A DNA stretch of 13,398 nucleotides from Acidobacteriota bacterium. GTDB taxonomy: Bacteria > Acidobacteriota > Terriglobia > Terriglobales > Acidobacteriaceae. Shown in pieces: positions 7,501 to 13,398 of the stretch (its first letter is position 1; each line of letters opens with the position of its first letter). The notes beneath the pieces were generated by a model. That model was not told where the DNA came from and ran no database searches. It saw only the letters and a list, made by a program, of their open reading frames with translations. Location: contig JAJXZK010000441.1 in NCBI GenBank assembly GCA_021780095.1, positions 1-13,398 on the forward strand, given 5' to 3'. A program made the position numbers and the translations under genes.

Positions 7501-10048
7501 CATCCTTCAGCGATGTGGCAAGAAGCTATTGCCTGTGTGGCGGGGGGAGTACGACCCGCTGCAACTGATCTTTGCCGATGGTTCCATTACAGTGGCGGAG
7601 AAAATTTACGAGCAGTCCCCAGTGTGCCGCTTCTTTAACGCCAAGGCTGCCAAAGTAGTTCGCTCTGCGGCGGACTCGATCACAGATCGTCCGGTGCGCA
7701 TTCTTGAAATCGGAGGCGGAACTGGAGCCACAACCGCCCCTATTTTGTCGGCGCTTACAGGAAAGGACATCGAGTACGTATTCACCGATGTCTCGCCGGT
7801 ATTTTTGTCTCGGGCCCGGGTGAAGTTCGCCAATTCGCCAAGCATGAGCTATCGACTTCTCGATATTGAGAACGATCCTACGCAGCAGGGGTTTGAGCCA
7901 GGGAGCTATGACATCGTCATCGCAGCGAACGTGTTGCACGCAACAGCGGATCTGCGGCGAACGCTGGCACATATCCGCGCTATGCTCGCGCCTGGTGGAG
8001 TCTTGTTGCTCGTGGAAGGGATTCGTCCAGACCGCTGGCTGGACCTTACGTTCGGTCTGACCGATGGCCGGTGGAGATTCACTGACCTGGATTTGCGCCA
8101 GGAGCATCCGCTCGTTTCCGCCGAGAGATGGTCGCAGCTTCTACAAGACGCGGAGATCGGTTCCAGTCGAACCATATCGTATGTTCTGGGAGACGGATCG
8201 TGTTCGCAGCAGGTAGTCATCGTTGCGCACGATGACACGGGCAACGCGCTCGCCAGCCACGATTCAGACAAGACGGGTCGACAGTGGATCATCTTCGCCG
8301 ACGAGTTGGGCGTGGGAGAGGCTCTGGTGAAATTGTTGGAGGCCAGGGGAGAGGCGTGTGAAACCATTCGTCACCCCGGGTCTGCGACCGAGATCACGCC
8401 GGAATTTCTTAGACTGAAGACAGGGTGCCATGAGAACGTAACTCGTGAGATTGTGTACCTGTGGGGAATGGACGTTGCCGACACGATCGAATCGAATCAT
8501 GTCTTGGCGCGAGGCGAAGACATCTGCGGCAAGACGCTTGTTCGTCTGATCCAGACTCTGTTGGACTCCAAGGAACGAAACGCACACCTCTGGATTGCGA
8601 CCCGCGGCGCGCAGGCCACGGATTCCTTTTCATCGGCAATCGGCGGGGCCGTGCAATCCCTCGAGTGGGGAATTGGACGTGTTCTAGGGTTGGAGTCACC
8701 GGGGCAGTATGGAGGGCTGATCGACCTAGACCCCGCCATTCCGCCAGCGGCCGCCGCGAAGAGCCTGCTGGCTGAGCTGCTTGGCGCCAACCGGGAAGAT
8801 CAGGTGGCCTATCGCGATGGCCACCGGCTCGTGGCGCGTCTCAAGCATGCAAGTCTCAAGGGTCCAACCAAGCAAGCGAAGAACGAAATACGTGGAGACG
8901 GTTCGTATTTGATCGTTGGAGGTTTGGGCGGGGTAGGTTTGCAGGTGGCGCGATGGACAGCGAAAAAGTACCCTGGCCATCTGGTATTGCTCAGTAGGAC
9001 TGGAATTGGGAGTGAAGCACACTCGTTCGTCGAGGAACGCCGGAACGCAATCAGCGAAATCGAAGCACTCGGCGTCAATGTTACCGTGGTCGCCGGAGAT
9101 GTTGCGTCGGCGGAGGACATGCAGGTTCTCTTCGATCGATTCGGACGGGAATTTCCTCCGTTGCGTGGCGTTTTCCATGCTGCCACGGATGTGAGTGGCG
9201 CAATGATCTCCGATCTCACAGAAGAAACCATCGATCGGATGTTTCGGGCCAAAGTTCTCGGCACCTGGGTTTTGCACCAGCAAACGAAGAGTCTGGATCT
9301 GGATTTTTTCTTGATGTTTTCCTCTGCGGCTTCTTTACTTGGAGCCAAAGGGCTGGCACACTACGCTGCCGCGAACCAATTCCAGGACTCGTTCGCTCAC
9401 TATCGTCGTAACTTGGGGCTGCCCGCACTGTCCGTCAATTGGGGAGCGTGGGACCGGATGCGACTTGTGCGATCGCAGGATCAAACCCGATTCTCTCAGA
9501 CAGGTTTGCTGCCGATGGCCTCCGAGAAGCTCTTCAATATGTTCGGAGATCTGATGGATTCCTCGCGTGCGCAGGTGATGATCGCAGACGTCGATTGGAG
9601 TGTCTTGAAGCCGGTCCTTGAATCGCAACGAATCAGGCCGCTGCTGGAGAAGTTGGGACACGTGCACGGCGCGCAAACGCAAATTCGAGTTGCGTCGGTG
9701 CCGGAGGTTGCCAGTCTTCATCGTGTGATGGATCAAACACCGCAGATTCGCAGGCAATCGATCGAGGGGTTCGTGCAAGAGCAGGCGTCGCAGGTGCTCG
9801 GGTTTCGCCGCGATGAGGTATTGCCGGTCACCGTCCCGCTGACCGACCTGGGTCTGGACTCGCTGATGGCGGTCGATTTGAAAAATCGTCTACAGGCTGG
9901 GCTAGGACAGGATTTGTCTCCCACAGTGGTGTTCGATTATCCAAGTGTTTCCGACATGGTGGGCCTGCTGGAAACGATCCTGTGGGCCACCCACGGCAGC
10001 TCGCAGTCTGAGCCGGAAACACTGCAGAAGGAAGAAATACGAATATGA
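4403..10048 (+). CDS. Type I modular PKS: KS-AT(degenerate)-cMT-pseudoKR-KR-ACP
   Basis: Complete 1881-residue single-module PKS. The ATG start is fixed by a perfect AGGAGG and an ATGA overlap with PKS 1. Order: docking helix (1-35); KS (36-461) with C208 in DTSCSAS, H343 in EAHGTGT and H383 in KTNLGH; KS-AT linker (about 483-569); decayed AT (570-832) lacking all catalytic motifs; intact post-AT linker LPTYPFERERFW (833-844); C-methyltransferase (about 887-1278) with SAM motif LEIGGGTG; pseudoKR; KR with K1617, S1641, Y1654, N1658; ACP with S1820. No DH or ER is present, so the predicted product is an alpha-methyl-beta-hydroxyacyl thioester. The extender unit probably has to be loaded by another acyltransferase. 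The frame stays open through the AT relic, so this is not a simple pseudogene. The acidic and basic C-terminal tail (QKEEIRI) may dock to the TubC-type domain of the next protein. Confidence 0.96.
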   Translation: MSDFLDRISKLSPQRLALLADELNERVQAAEKQRRVPLAVIGMGCRFPGGVHDPEEFWELLSDGVDAITEVPLSRWDTQEFFDRNPARPGKMATRWGGFIEAPEQFDAKFFGIAPTEAMSMDPQQRLLLETSWEALEQAGIAPSRLAGTKTGVFVGICNGDYSQVAFDSPREKISPYFAPGLSHAVAAGRVSYVLGFQGPSMAVDTSCSASLVAVHLACQSLRLGECNAALAGGVNLILNPDITIALSQSRMMAPDGRCKAFSESANGFVRGEGCGMILLKRLPDAIRDRNRILAVIRGSACNQDGRTSGLTVPNGPSQEAVVATALADAGLHPNDVDYIEAHGTGTSLGDPIEAGALNAVFAGASRNAEPLLVGSVKTNLGHLESAAGIAGLMKLVLSIQHGKIPASLHCDTPNHRIEWDHLPLRVASKLQPWSRRGRTRVGGVSSFGFSGTNAHVIVEEYREEVETRDAPVSQAVPAGEGPHLFPLSAKTETALTSVAASLHRYLLEHPSLLLKDIARTLHAGRSHFEYRAAMVAASHSELLEQLEGLANHNSAAIVAMGRVVSHSPRIAFIFGSDDCALPDDGYGLRYTQSAAFREAVQQCEEIVRNQLGLPLHTSLYCESAGPSANQVESRPEWYAGASAFTRQYALSEFWRACGIEPSVVLGYGSGEIVAASVTGVLSLRDGLRLAIAKAGNGPATPDAAASQIQYRTPRIPLLANLLGPRLDETPIYSSGDGQYGQYSSQSAVPSREALAPLAKENCAACLYMGDASALQQFAQFAGDSLPGTGLAAFDRSGDPLQFFRTVATLYVLGCKLEMDEFPLTAAANTISLPTYPFERERFWLDPEPDLQFRRDAGNTPRHPGSSLRSTPDASLKLSTDPPMTGIDEWTYDLVWDPKPLPNPISHSTIRLDKDLMEGVAETPATEELLRVERLMAELKPVYVGYILRAFQGAGLSPLPTAAFNLQELSECLKIAPSRRRMLARMLAILAEEGTVERTADGFRFVDVSAYADADRTLEKLSEEYPEMLTEINILQRCGKKLLPVWRGEYDPLQLIFADGSITVAEKIYEQSPVCRFFNAKAAKVVRSAADSITDRPVRILEIGGGTGATTAPILSALTGKDIEYVFTDVSPVFLSRARVKFANSPSMSYRLLDIENDPTQQGFEPGSYDIVIAANVLHATADLRRTLAHIRAMLAPGGVLLLVEGIRPDRWLDLTFGLTDGRWRFTDLDLRQEHPLVSAERWSQLLQDAEIGSSRTISYVLGDGSCSQQVVIVAHDDTGNALASHDSDKTGRQWIIFADELGVGEALVKLLEARGEACETIRHPGSATEITPEFLRLKTGCHENVTREIVYLWGMDVADTIESNHVLARGEDICGKTLVRLIQTLLDSKERNAHLWIATRGAQATDSFSSAIGGAVQSLEWGIGRVLGLESPGQYGGLIDLDPAIPPAAAAKSLLAELLGANREDQVAYRDGHRLVARLKHASLKGPTKQAKNEIRGDGSYLIVGGLGGVGLQVARWTAKKYPGHLVLLSRTGIGSEAHSFVEERRNAISEIEALGVNVTVVAGDVASAEDMQVLFDRFGREFPPLRGVFHAATDVSGAMISDLTEETIDRMFRAKVLGTWVLHQQTKSLDLDFFLMFSSAASLLGAKGLAHYAAANQFQDSFAHYRRNLGLPALSVNWGAWDRMRLVRSQDQTRFSQTGLLPMASEKLFNMFGDLMDSSRAQVMIADVDWSVLKPVLESQRIRPLLEKLGHVHGAQTQIRVASVPEVASLHRVMDQTPQIRRQSIEGFVQEQASQVLGFRRDEVLPVTVPLTDLGLDSLMAVDLKNRLQAGLGQDLSPTVVFDYPSVSDMVGLLETILWATHGSSQSEPETLQKEEIRI
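4508..5785 (+). other. Domain: ketosynthase (KS)
   Basis: Condensing domain from VPLAVIGMGCRFPGG to NAHVIVEE. The catalytic triad is complete and correctly spaced: C208 (DTSCSAS), H343 (EAHGTGTSLGDP) and H383 (VKTNLGH). It should elongate the chain delivered by the PKS 1 ACP. Confidence 0.97.
6110..6934 (+). other. Degenerate acyltransferase domain (AT relic) and post-AT linker
   Basis: The region lies where the AT of a KS-AT module belongs and still aligns by eye at several points: RIAFIF, FTRQYALSEFWRACGIEPSVVLG, IPLLANLLG, ATLYVLGCKLEMDEF and the intact LPTYPFERERFW linker. The catalytic features are gone. FSGQGSQ is replaced by FGSDDCA (575-581), GHSxGE reads GYGSGE (667-672) with Gly in place of the nucleophile, and only about 49 residues separate that motif from IPLLANL (from 716) where a normal AT has about 130. 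The missing stretch is the one that would carry the HAFH/YASH motif. The domain is probably catalytically dead and kept as scaffold or docking surface. That it descends from a cis-AT is my reading; a profile alignment would confirm it. Confidence 0.85.
6613..6630 (+). repeat. Perfect 9-bp tandem duplication in the AT relic
   Basis: CGGACAATA occurs twice in a row (6613-6621 and 6622-6630). It is in frame and encodes GQYGQY at residues 738-743, inside a low-complexity Ser/Gly/Gln stretch of the decayed AT. This fits slippage in a region under weak constraint. Confidence 0.9.
7061..8235 (+). other. Domain: C-methyltransferase (cMT)
   Basis: SAM-dependent alpha-carbon methyltransferase, about residues 887-1278. 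The N-terminal lid segment contains WRGEYDPLQLIFADG, AEKIYEQSP and CRFFNAKA, typical of PKS cMTs. The SAM-binding loop is RILEIGGGTGATT (1099-1111), followed by FTDVSPVFLSRA, ANVLHAT (H1179), LLLVEG (E1205) and FGLTDGRWRF. H1179 and E1205 fit the His-Glu dyad described for PKS C-methyltransferases. Its place between AT and KR is the cis-AT arrangement. It appears active. Confidence 0.93.
8270..8888 (+). other. Domain: structural (non-catalytic) ketoreductase half
   Basis: Residues about 1290-1495 contain RQWIIFADELG, HLWIATRGAQA, SLEWGIGRVLGLESP and GLIDLDP, the pattern of the non-catalytic KR subdomain. It lacks a nucleotide-binding glycine motif, as is normal, and precedes the catalytic half. 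Confidence 0.85.
8890..9620 (+). other. Domain: ketoreductase (KR)
   Basis: Catalytic KR with NADPH motif VGGLGGVG (1505-1512) and a complete tetrad K1617, S1641, Y1654, N1658 at canonical spacing. The LDD fingerprint of B-type KRs is replaced by VSG within HAATDVSGAM, and the A-type Trp eight residues before Tyr is Leu, so the hydroxyl configuration cannot be assigned from these marks. Confidence 0.93.
9755..9975 (+). other. Domain: acyl carrier protein (ACP)
   Basis: Carrier domain with LGLDSLMAVDL (S1820 bears the phosphopantetheine arm) followed by VVFDYPSVSDMVG. It hands the finished acyl chain to the NRPS condensation domain. Confidence 0.95.
10026..10034 (+). promoter_or_regulatory. 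Probable ribosome binding site of the NRPS gene
   Basis: The purine-rich AGAAGGAAG sits a little farther than usual from the ATG at 10045 (10 bases from its end). The match is weaker than at PKS 2, so coupling through the ATGA overlap (10045-10048) may matter more here. Confidence 0.55.
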
Positions 10049-10209
10049 GATCGATCATCGAATTGCTGGGTCACATTCGGTCTCTAAATGTCGGCCTGTC
10101 GCTGGACGGAGACGCATTGAAGTGCAGCGCTCCGCAAGGTGTCCTGACTCCAGAACTCCGCCAGGAACTTGGGCAACGCAAACCTGAAATCATTGCTTTT
10201 CTGCAGGCC
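10045..10209 (+). other. Domain: TubC-type N-terminal docking domain
   Basis: Residues 1-55 show the pattern of TubC N-terminal docking domains: an initial helix (IIELLGHIRSLNVGLSL), a beta hairpin (GDALKCSAPQG), then LTPELRQELGQRKPEIIAFL. Such domains bind short C-terminal peptides of the upstream synthase, here presumably the PKS 2 tail. Confidence 0.85.
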
Positions 10210-13200
10210 TCCCGGCAAGCGCGGGTTGCCGGCGACTCCGGTATTCCGCGAATCGATCGCTCTGGACCGTTGCCGCTTTCGCTTGCCCAGCAGCGGTTAT
10301 GGTTCCTCAATCAGTTGGACCCAGACAGTCCTGTCTATAACATTGGCGCGGCGTTACGGATAAACGGGAAGATCGATGTGGCTGCGCTGGAACGGACACT
10401 GCAGCATATCGTGCAGCGGCACGAGGATTTACGAACCGGATTCGTCCAGGTGAATGGCACCCCCCAGGCAGTAATTCGCGATGGACGCGATTGGCGGCTT
10501 CAGAAAATCGAAGTTCACCATCTCTCCGACGACGGTCCCAATTCTGAACTCCTGAAATTTGCCGCTGAACTGGTCCGGGAAAAGTTTGATATCACCCGGG
10601 ATTCTCTGTTTCGCGTGCAGCTTCTGACCTTCGCTGCTGAAAATCACGTTCTTCTATTTACCACGCACCATCTGATTTCGGACGGCTGGTCCGTGGGAGT
10701 GATGGGACAGGAATTGGCTGAGCTCTACTCGGTATACGCGTCCGGCCGTGAGCCTTCCCTGGCACCGCTCAGCATTCAATATGTGGACTATGCAGCCTGG
10801 CAGCGGAAATGGTTGGAGTCGGGTGAGTTGGACCGCCAGCTTCCGTACTGGAAGAAGCAATTGGCTGGCGCACCGCCAGTCATTGGATTTCCGGCCGATC
10901 ATCGGCGCCCGCAGCGGGAAATGTACCGAGGATGCCGATCGAAGCTGATCATTCCGAAACAGCTCCTCAGTGCAGTGGAGCAACTGAGTCAGCGACACGG
11001 CGTCACTTTATTTATGACCCTGTTGGCTGCCTTCAAAGTGCTGCTGGCACGGTATTCCGGTCAGGACGACATTGTCGTGGGCTCGCCTTCGGCCAATCGC
11101 AGCCGTGCCGAACTCAATCAGCTGATCGGCTTCTTTGTGAACAATCTTGTTCTGCGCACAGACCTCAGCGGCAATCCTTCGTTCGCTACTCTGCTGGCAA
11201 GAATTCGTAACGTCACTCTTCGCGCTTACGAACATCAGGATGTTCCTTTTGATAGGCTTGTTCATGCCGTGAGCGCGGAACGGTCGCTGGATCATTCGCC
11301 TCTGTTTCAGGTGATGTTTATTCTGCAGAACTACCCGCTTGATGAGTTGGATCTGGCTGGCACCCCCACGACAACGCTGGATCTAGAGGTGGACACAGCG
11401 CGCTTCGACCTGACCGTTGAAGTGTATCCGCGGCACGGCGATTTGTGGGCATACTTCGACTACAACTCGGACCTCTACGAAGCGGAAACGATTGCGCGGA
11501 TCGAACAGCACTATGTCGCCATTCTCCGTGCGGTGTGCGCCGACCCGGATCAGAATATTGCGTCCATTCCGCTTTTGTCCTCGTCCGAACAACAGAAGTT
11601 GCTTGTCGAGTGGAATCGGACCCAGGCAGAATTCCCCGACATTTGTTTCCACCAGCGATTTGAGTCGCATGCGATGGCCAGCCCGGAGCGGCTCGCCGTC
11701 ATCGCCGGCGGCACATCGCTCACGTACGGAGAGTTGGACGAACGGGCGAATCGCATCGCCAGCCATCTGAAATCGCGAGGAGCGGGACCTGAAAAGCTTG
11801 TGGCTTTGTGCCTGGACCGTTCCGCCGACCTTGTTGCGTCCATCCTCGCGGTCGCCAAAACAGGCGCCGCTTACGTGCCCTTAGACCCGACCTATCCGGC
11901 AGCGAGAATTGCGAACATTTTTGAAGACGCGAGACCGCTGGTTGCGTTGACGACGCAGAGACTGCTGTCCGTGTTGCCCTTCAACGGTGAGGAAAAATCC
12001 TTCGGCGTGATTTGTCTCGACAAGCTAGATGGGCCCGACGCCTGCGAGATAACCCCTACGGAGCAGGAAGCCGTGGGAGGTTCAATTCCTGTCCGAGCGG
12101 ACAATCTGGCGTATGTGATCTTTACGTCGGGATCGACCGGGAGACCGAAGGGTGTGCAGATCACCCACCGCGCTCTGGTGAACTTTCTCGAGAGCATGCG
12201 CAAAGAGCCCGGTTATTCGGCGCAGGATGTGTTGCTGGCCGTCACCACGATATCCTTCGATATCGCCGGGCTGGAGTTATTGTTACCGCTCTACACCGGA
12301 TCAACGGTGTGCATCGCCCTGGAGCCGGGCGATCCGGAGAGCCTGCTCGCCGATCTGGAGCGGTATCGCCCAACCGTGATGCAGGCGACACCGGCGACAT
12401 GGAAATTGTTGATCGCCGCCGGCTGGAAAGGCGATGCTCAACTGAAGATTTTATGCGGTGGCGAAGCCATGGATACGGACCTGGCGCGATCTCTGCTCGT
12501 TCGCTCCGAGGCTCTTTGGAATATGTATGGGCCTACAGAAACGACCATCTGGTCCGCTGTGCTGCCGATTGAGTATGTGGGAGATGAGGCAATTCCCGTG
12601 GGGCGCCCCATCCGGAACACATCCTTCTACGTGCTCGATCCGTCGGGCCAACCCGTGCCGCAGGGCGCGCCAGGAGAACTTTGGATTGGCGGCGAAGGTC
12701 TGGCTCGCGGGTACCTGAACCGTCCTGACCTTACGGCCGAACGATTCGTCGTAATCCCATTTCCAGAACTGCCGGATGCGAACCCGGGCGTGCGCCTCTA
12801 TCGCACCGGCGACCTGGTCCGCTACCGGTCCGATGGCACGTTGGATTTCCTGGGACGAATGGACCATCAGGTAAAACTCCGCGGGTTCCGTATCGAGCTG
12901 GGAGAGATTGAGAGCGCCTTGCGAAACTGCATTGGCGTCACCGATGCGGTCACTCTGTTGCGAGAGGATAACGGAGAGAAACGATTGGTAGCCTATCTGC
13001 TTTGCGCCGAGGGCGAGCCGCCGGCGCTAACCACCGTGCGCGATCAACTGCGGGCGGTTCTGCCGGGCTACATGATTCCCTCGGCTTTCGTCCCCATGCA
13101 AGAATTTCCGAGGTTGCCCAACGGAAAACTGAATCGCGCTGCGCTGCCCGCGCCGGAGCGATCTGTCGCGGCCGACAGTCGTGACTTTGAAGTTCCTGTG

Positions 13201-13398
13201 ACTGGCTTGCAGCAGACAATCGCAGAGGTATTTCGCAATGTACTGGATACGGAACCGGTGGGAGTCGACAACAACTTCTTCGATTTAGGCGCGCACTCCC
13301 TGCAAATCGTCAGGGCGCATGATGAATTGAATCGGCGCATCGACCCCAAGATCCCGTTAATCAGTTTTTTTCAGTATCCGACCATCCGGATGCTGGCG
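10045..13398 (+). CDS. NRPS module: TubC-type docking-C-A-T, probably glycine-incorporating (3' partial)
   Basis: The frame is open from the ATG at 10045 to the right edge, 1118 codons without a stop; the start is set by the ATGA overlap with PKS 2. Order: TubC-like docking domain (1-55); condensation domain (about 76-500) with SLAQQRLWFL, HHLISDG (H208, H209, D213) and IGFFVNNLVLR; adenylation domain (about 535-1037) with FTSGSTGRPKG (693-703), NMYGPTETT, GELWIGGEGLARGYLNRP, YRTGDLVR, GRMDHQVKLRGFRIELGE and NGKLNR (K1028); carrier domain with LGAHSL (S1085), still incomplete at the edge. The code residues D739, I740, L743, Q780, L803, G805, M827, I835, W836, K1028 resemble glycine-activating domains. 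The C domain should condense the PKS 2 acyl chain with this amino acid. Further domains or a thioesterase may lie beyond the window. Confidence 0.95.
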   Translation, partial: MRSIIELLGHIRSLNVGLSLDGDALKCSAPQGVLTPELRQELGQRKPEIIAFLQASRQARVAGDSGIPRIDRSGPLPLSLAQQRLWFLNQLDPDSPVYNIGAALRINGKIDVAALERTLQHIVQRHEDLRTGFVQVNGTPQAVIRDGRDWRLQKIEVHHLSDDGPNSELLKFAAELVREKFDITRDSLFRVQLLTFAAENHVLLFTTHHLISDGWSVGVMGQELAELYSVYASGREPSLAPLSIQYVDYAAWQRKWLESGELDRQLPYWKKQLAGAPPVIGFPADHRRPQREMYRGCRSKLIIPKQLLSAVEQLSQRHGVTLFMTLLAAFKVLLARYSGQDDIVVGSPSANRSRAELNQLIGFFVNNLVLRTDLSGNPSFATLLARIRNVTLRAYEHQDVPFDRLVHAVSAERSLDHSPLFQVMFILQNYPLDELDLAGTPTTTLDLEVDTARFDLTVEVYPRHGDLWAYFDYNSDLYEAETIARIEQHYVAILRAVCADPDQNIASIPLLSSSEQQKLLVEWNRTQAEFPDICFHQRFESHAMASPERLAVIAGGTSLTYGELDERANRIASHLKSRGAGPEKLVALCLDRSADLVASILAVAKTGAAYVPLDPTYPAARIANIFEDARPLVALTTQRLLSVLPFNGEEKSFGVICLDKLDGPDACEITPTEQEAVGGSIPVRADNLAYVIFTSGSTGRPKGVQITHRALVNFLESMRKEPGYSAQDVLLAVTTISFDIAGLELLLPLYTGSTVCIALEPGDPESLLADLERYRPTVMQATPATWKLLIAAGWKGDAQLKILCGGEAMDTDLARSLLVRSEALWNMYGPTETTIWSAVLPIEYVGDEAIPVGRPIRNTSFYVLDPSGQPVPQGAPGELWIGGEGLARGYLNRPDLTAERFVVIPFPELPDANPGVRLYRTGDLVRYRSDGTLDFLGRMDHQVKLRGFRIELGEIESALRNCIGVTDAVTLLREDNGEKRLVAYLLCAEGEPPALTTVRDQLRAVLPGYMIPSAFVPMQEFPRLPNGKLNRAALPAPERSVAADSRDFEVPVTGLQQTIAEVFRNVLDTEPVGVDNNFFDLGAHSLQIVRAHDELNRRIDPKIPLISFFQYPTIRMLA
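10270..11545 (+). other. Domain: condensation (C)
   Basis: Amide-forming domain with the catalytic HHxxxDG intact as HHLISDG (residues 208-214). Other core motifs are LSLAQQRLWFLNQL, RHEDLRTGF, IGFFVNNLVLR, HQDVPFDRLV and SPLFQVMFIL. It looks like an ordinary condensing type. No epimerization or heterocyclization features are seen. Confidence 0.93.
11640..13155 (+). other. Domain: adenylation (A), glycine-like code
   Basis: Core motifs A1-A8 and A10 are all recognisable. Aligning to the GrsA phenylalanine domain by eye, the ten selectivity positions (235, 236, 239, 278, 299, 301, 322, 330, 331, 517) read D-I-L-Q-L-G-M-I-W-K. I recall the close variant DILQLGLIWK as a glycine code. No methyltransferase or other insert is present. 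Confidence 0.85.
13186..13398 (+). other. Domain: peptidyl carrier (T), truncated by window edge
   Basis: Carrier domain with NNFFDLGAHSLQIV (S1085 is the phosphopantetheine site); the usual LGGHS reads LGAHS. The last helix is cut by the right edge. Confidence 0.9.

Noticed and set aside
13250..13310. LGAHS instead of LGGHS in the NRPS carrier domain as a possible inactive carrier
   Set aside because: The phosphopantetheine Ser and surrounding helix pattern are retained; Gly to Ala at this position is a mild change.

Overview
The window is a middle slice of a modular polyketide synthase / nonribosomal peptide synthetase (PKS-NRPS) gene cluster. It is almost entirely coding on the + strand and holds three consecutive megasynthase genes. 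Each junction is a 4-base ATGA stop/start overlap, so the genes very probably sit in one operon and are translated in a coupled way. The first gene is cut by the left edge and the third by the right edge. I see no RNA genes, mobile elements, CRISPR array, promoter or terminator, and there is no intergenic space to hold them.

Layout. (1) Positions 3-4406: the C-terminal part of a fully reducing PKS module, AT(end)-DH-pseudoKR-ER-KR-ACP-docking tail. The AT carries the HAFH signature of malonyl-CoA-specific domains. (2) Positions 4403-10048: a complete single-module PKS, docking-KS-AT(degenerate)-C-methyltransferase-pseudoKR-KR-ACP. (3) Positions 10045-13398: an NRPS module, TubC-type docking-C-A-T, running off the right edge. 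Its A-domain specificity code reads D-I-L-Q-L-G-M-I-W-K, which resembles glycine codes.

How they work together (inference). PKS 1 would add a fully reduced two-carbon unit. PKS 2 would add a second unit, methylate the alpha carbon with SAM and reduce the beta-keto group to a hydroxyl; it has no DH. The NRPS would then amidate this acyl chain with glycine. The local product fragment would be R-CH2-CH2-CH(OH)-CH(CH3)-CO-NH-CH2-CO-S-T.

Main oddity. The AT of PKS 2 is a relic in an otherwise intact, open reading frame. The GQG motif is gone, the GHSxGE nucleophile motif reads GYGSGE, and about 80 residues that should include the substrate-selectivity motif and catalytic His are missing. Every other catalytic domain of this protein looks intact apart from the AT, so the module probably receives its extender unit from another acyltransferase. 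That would make it an AT-null module inside what otherwise looks like a cis-AT assembly line.

Organism. The DNA is moderately GC-rich by eye (not counted). The one-module-per-protein layout, the KS-AT-cMT-KR-ACP order, the TubC docking domain and the LSDEEVDRLL-type docking tail resemble myxobacterial, cyanobacterial and acidobacterial or other uncultured soil pathways more than actinomycete ones. I cannot assign a phylum from this sequence alone.
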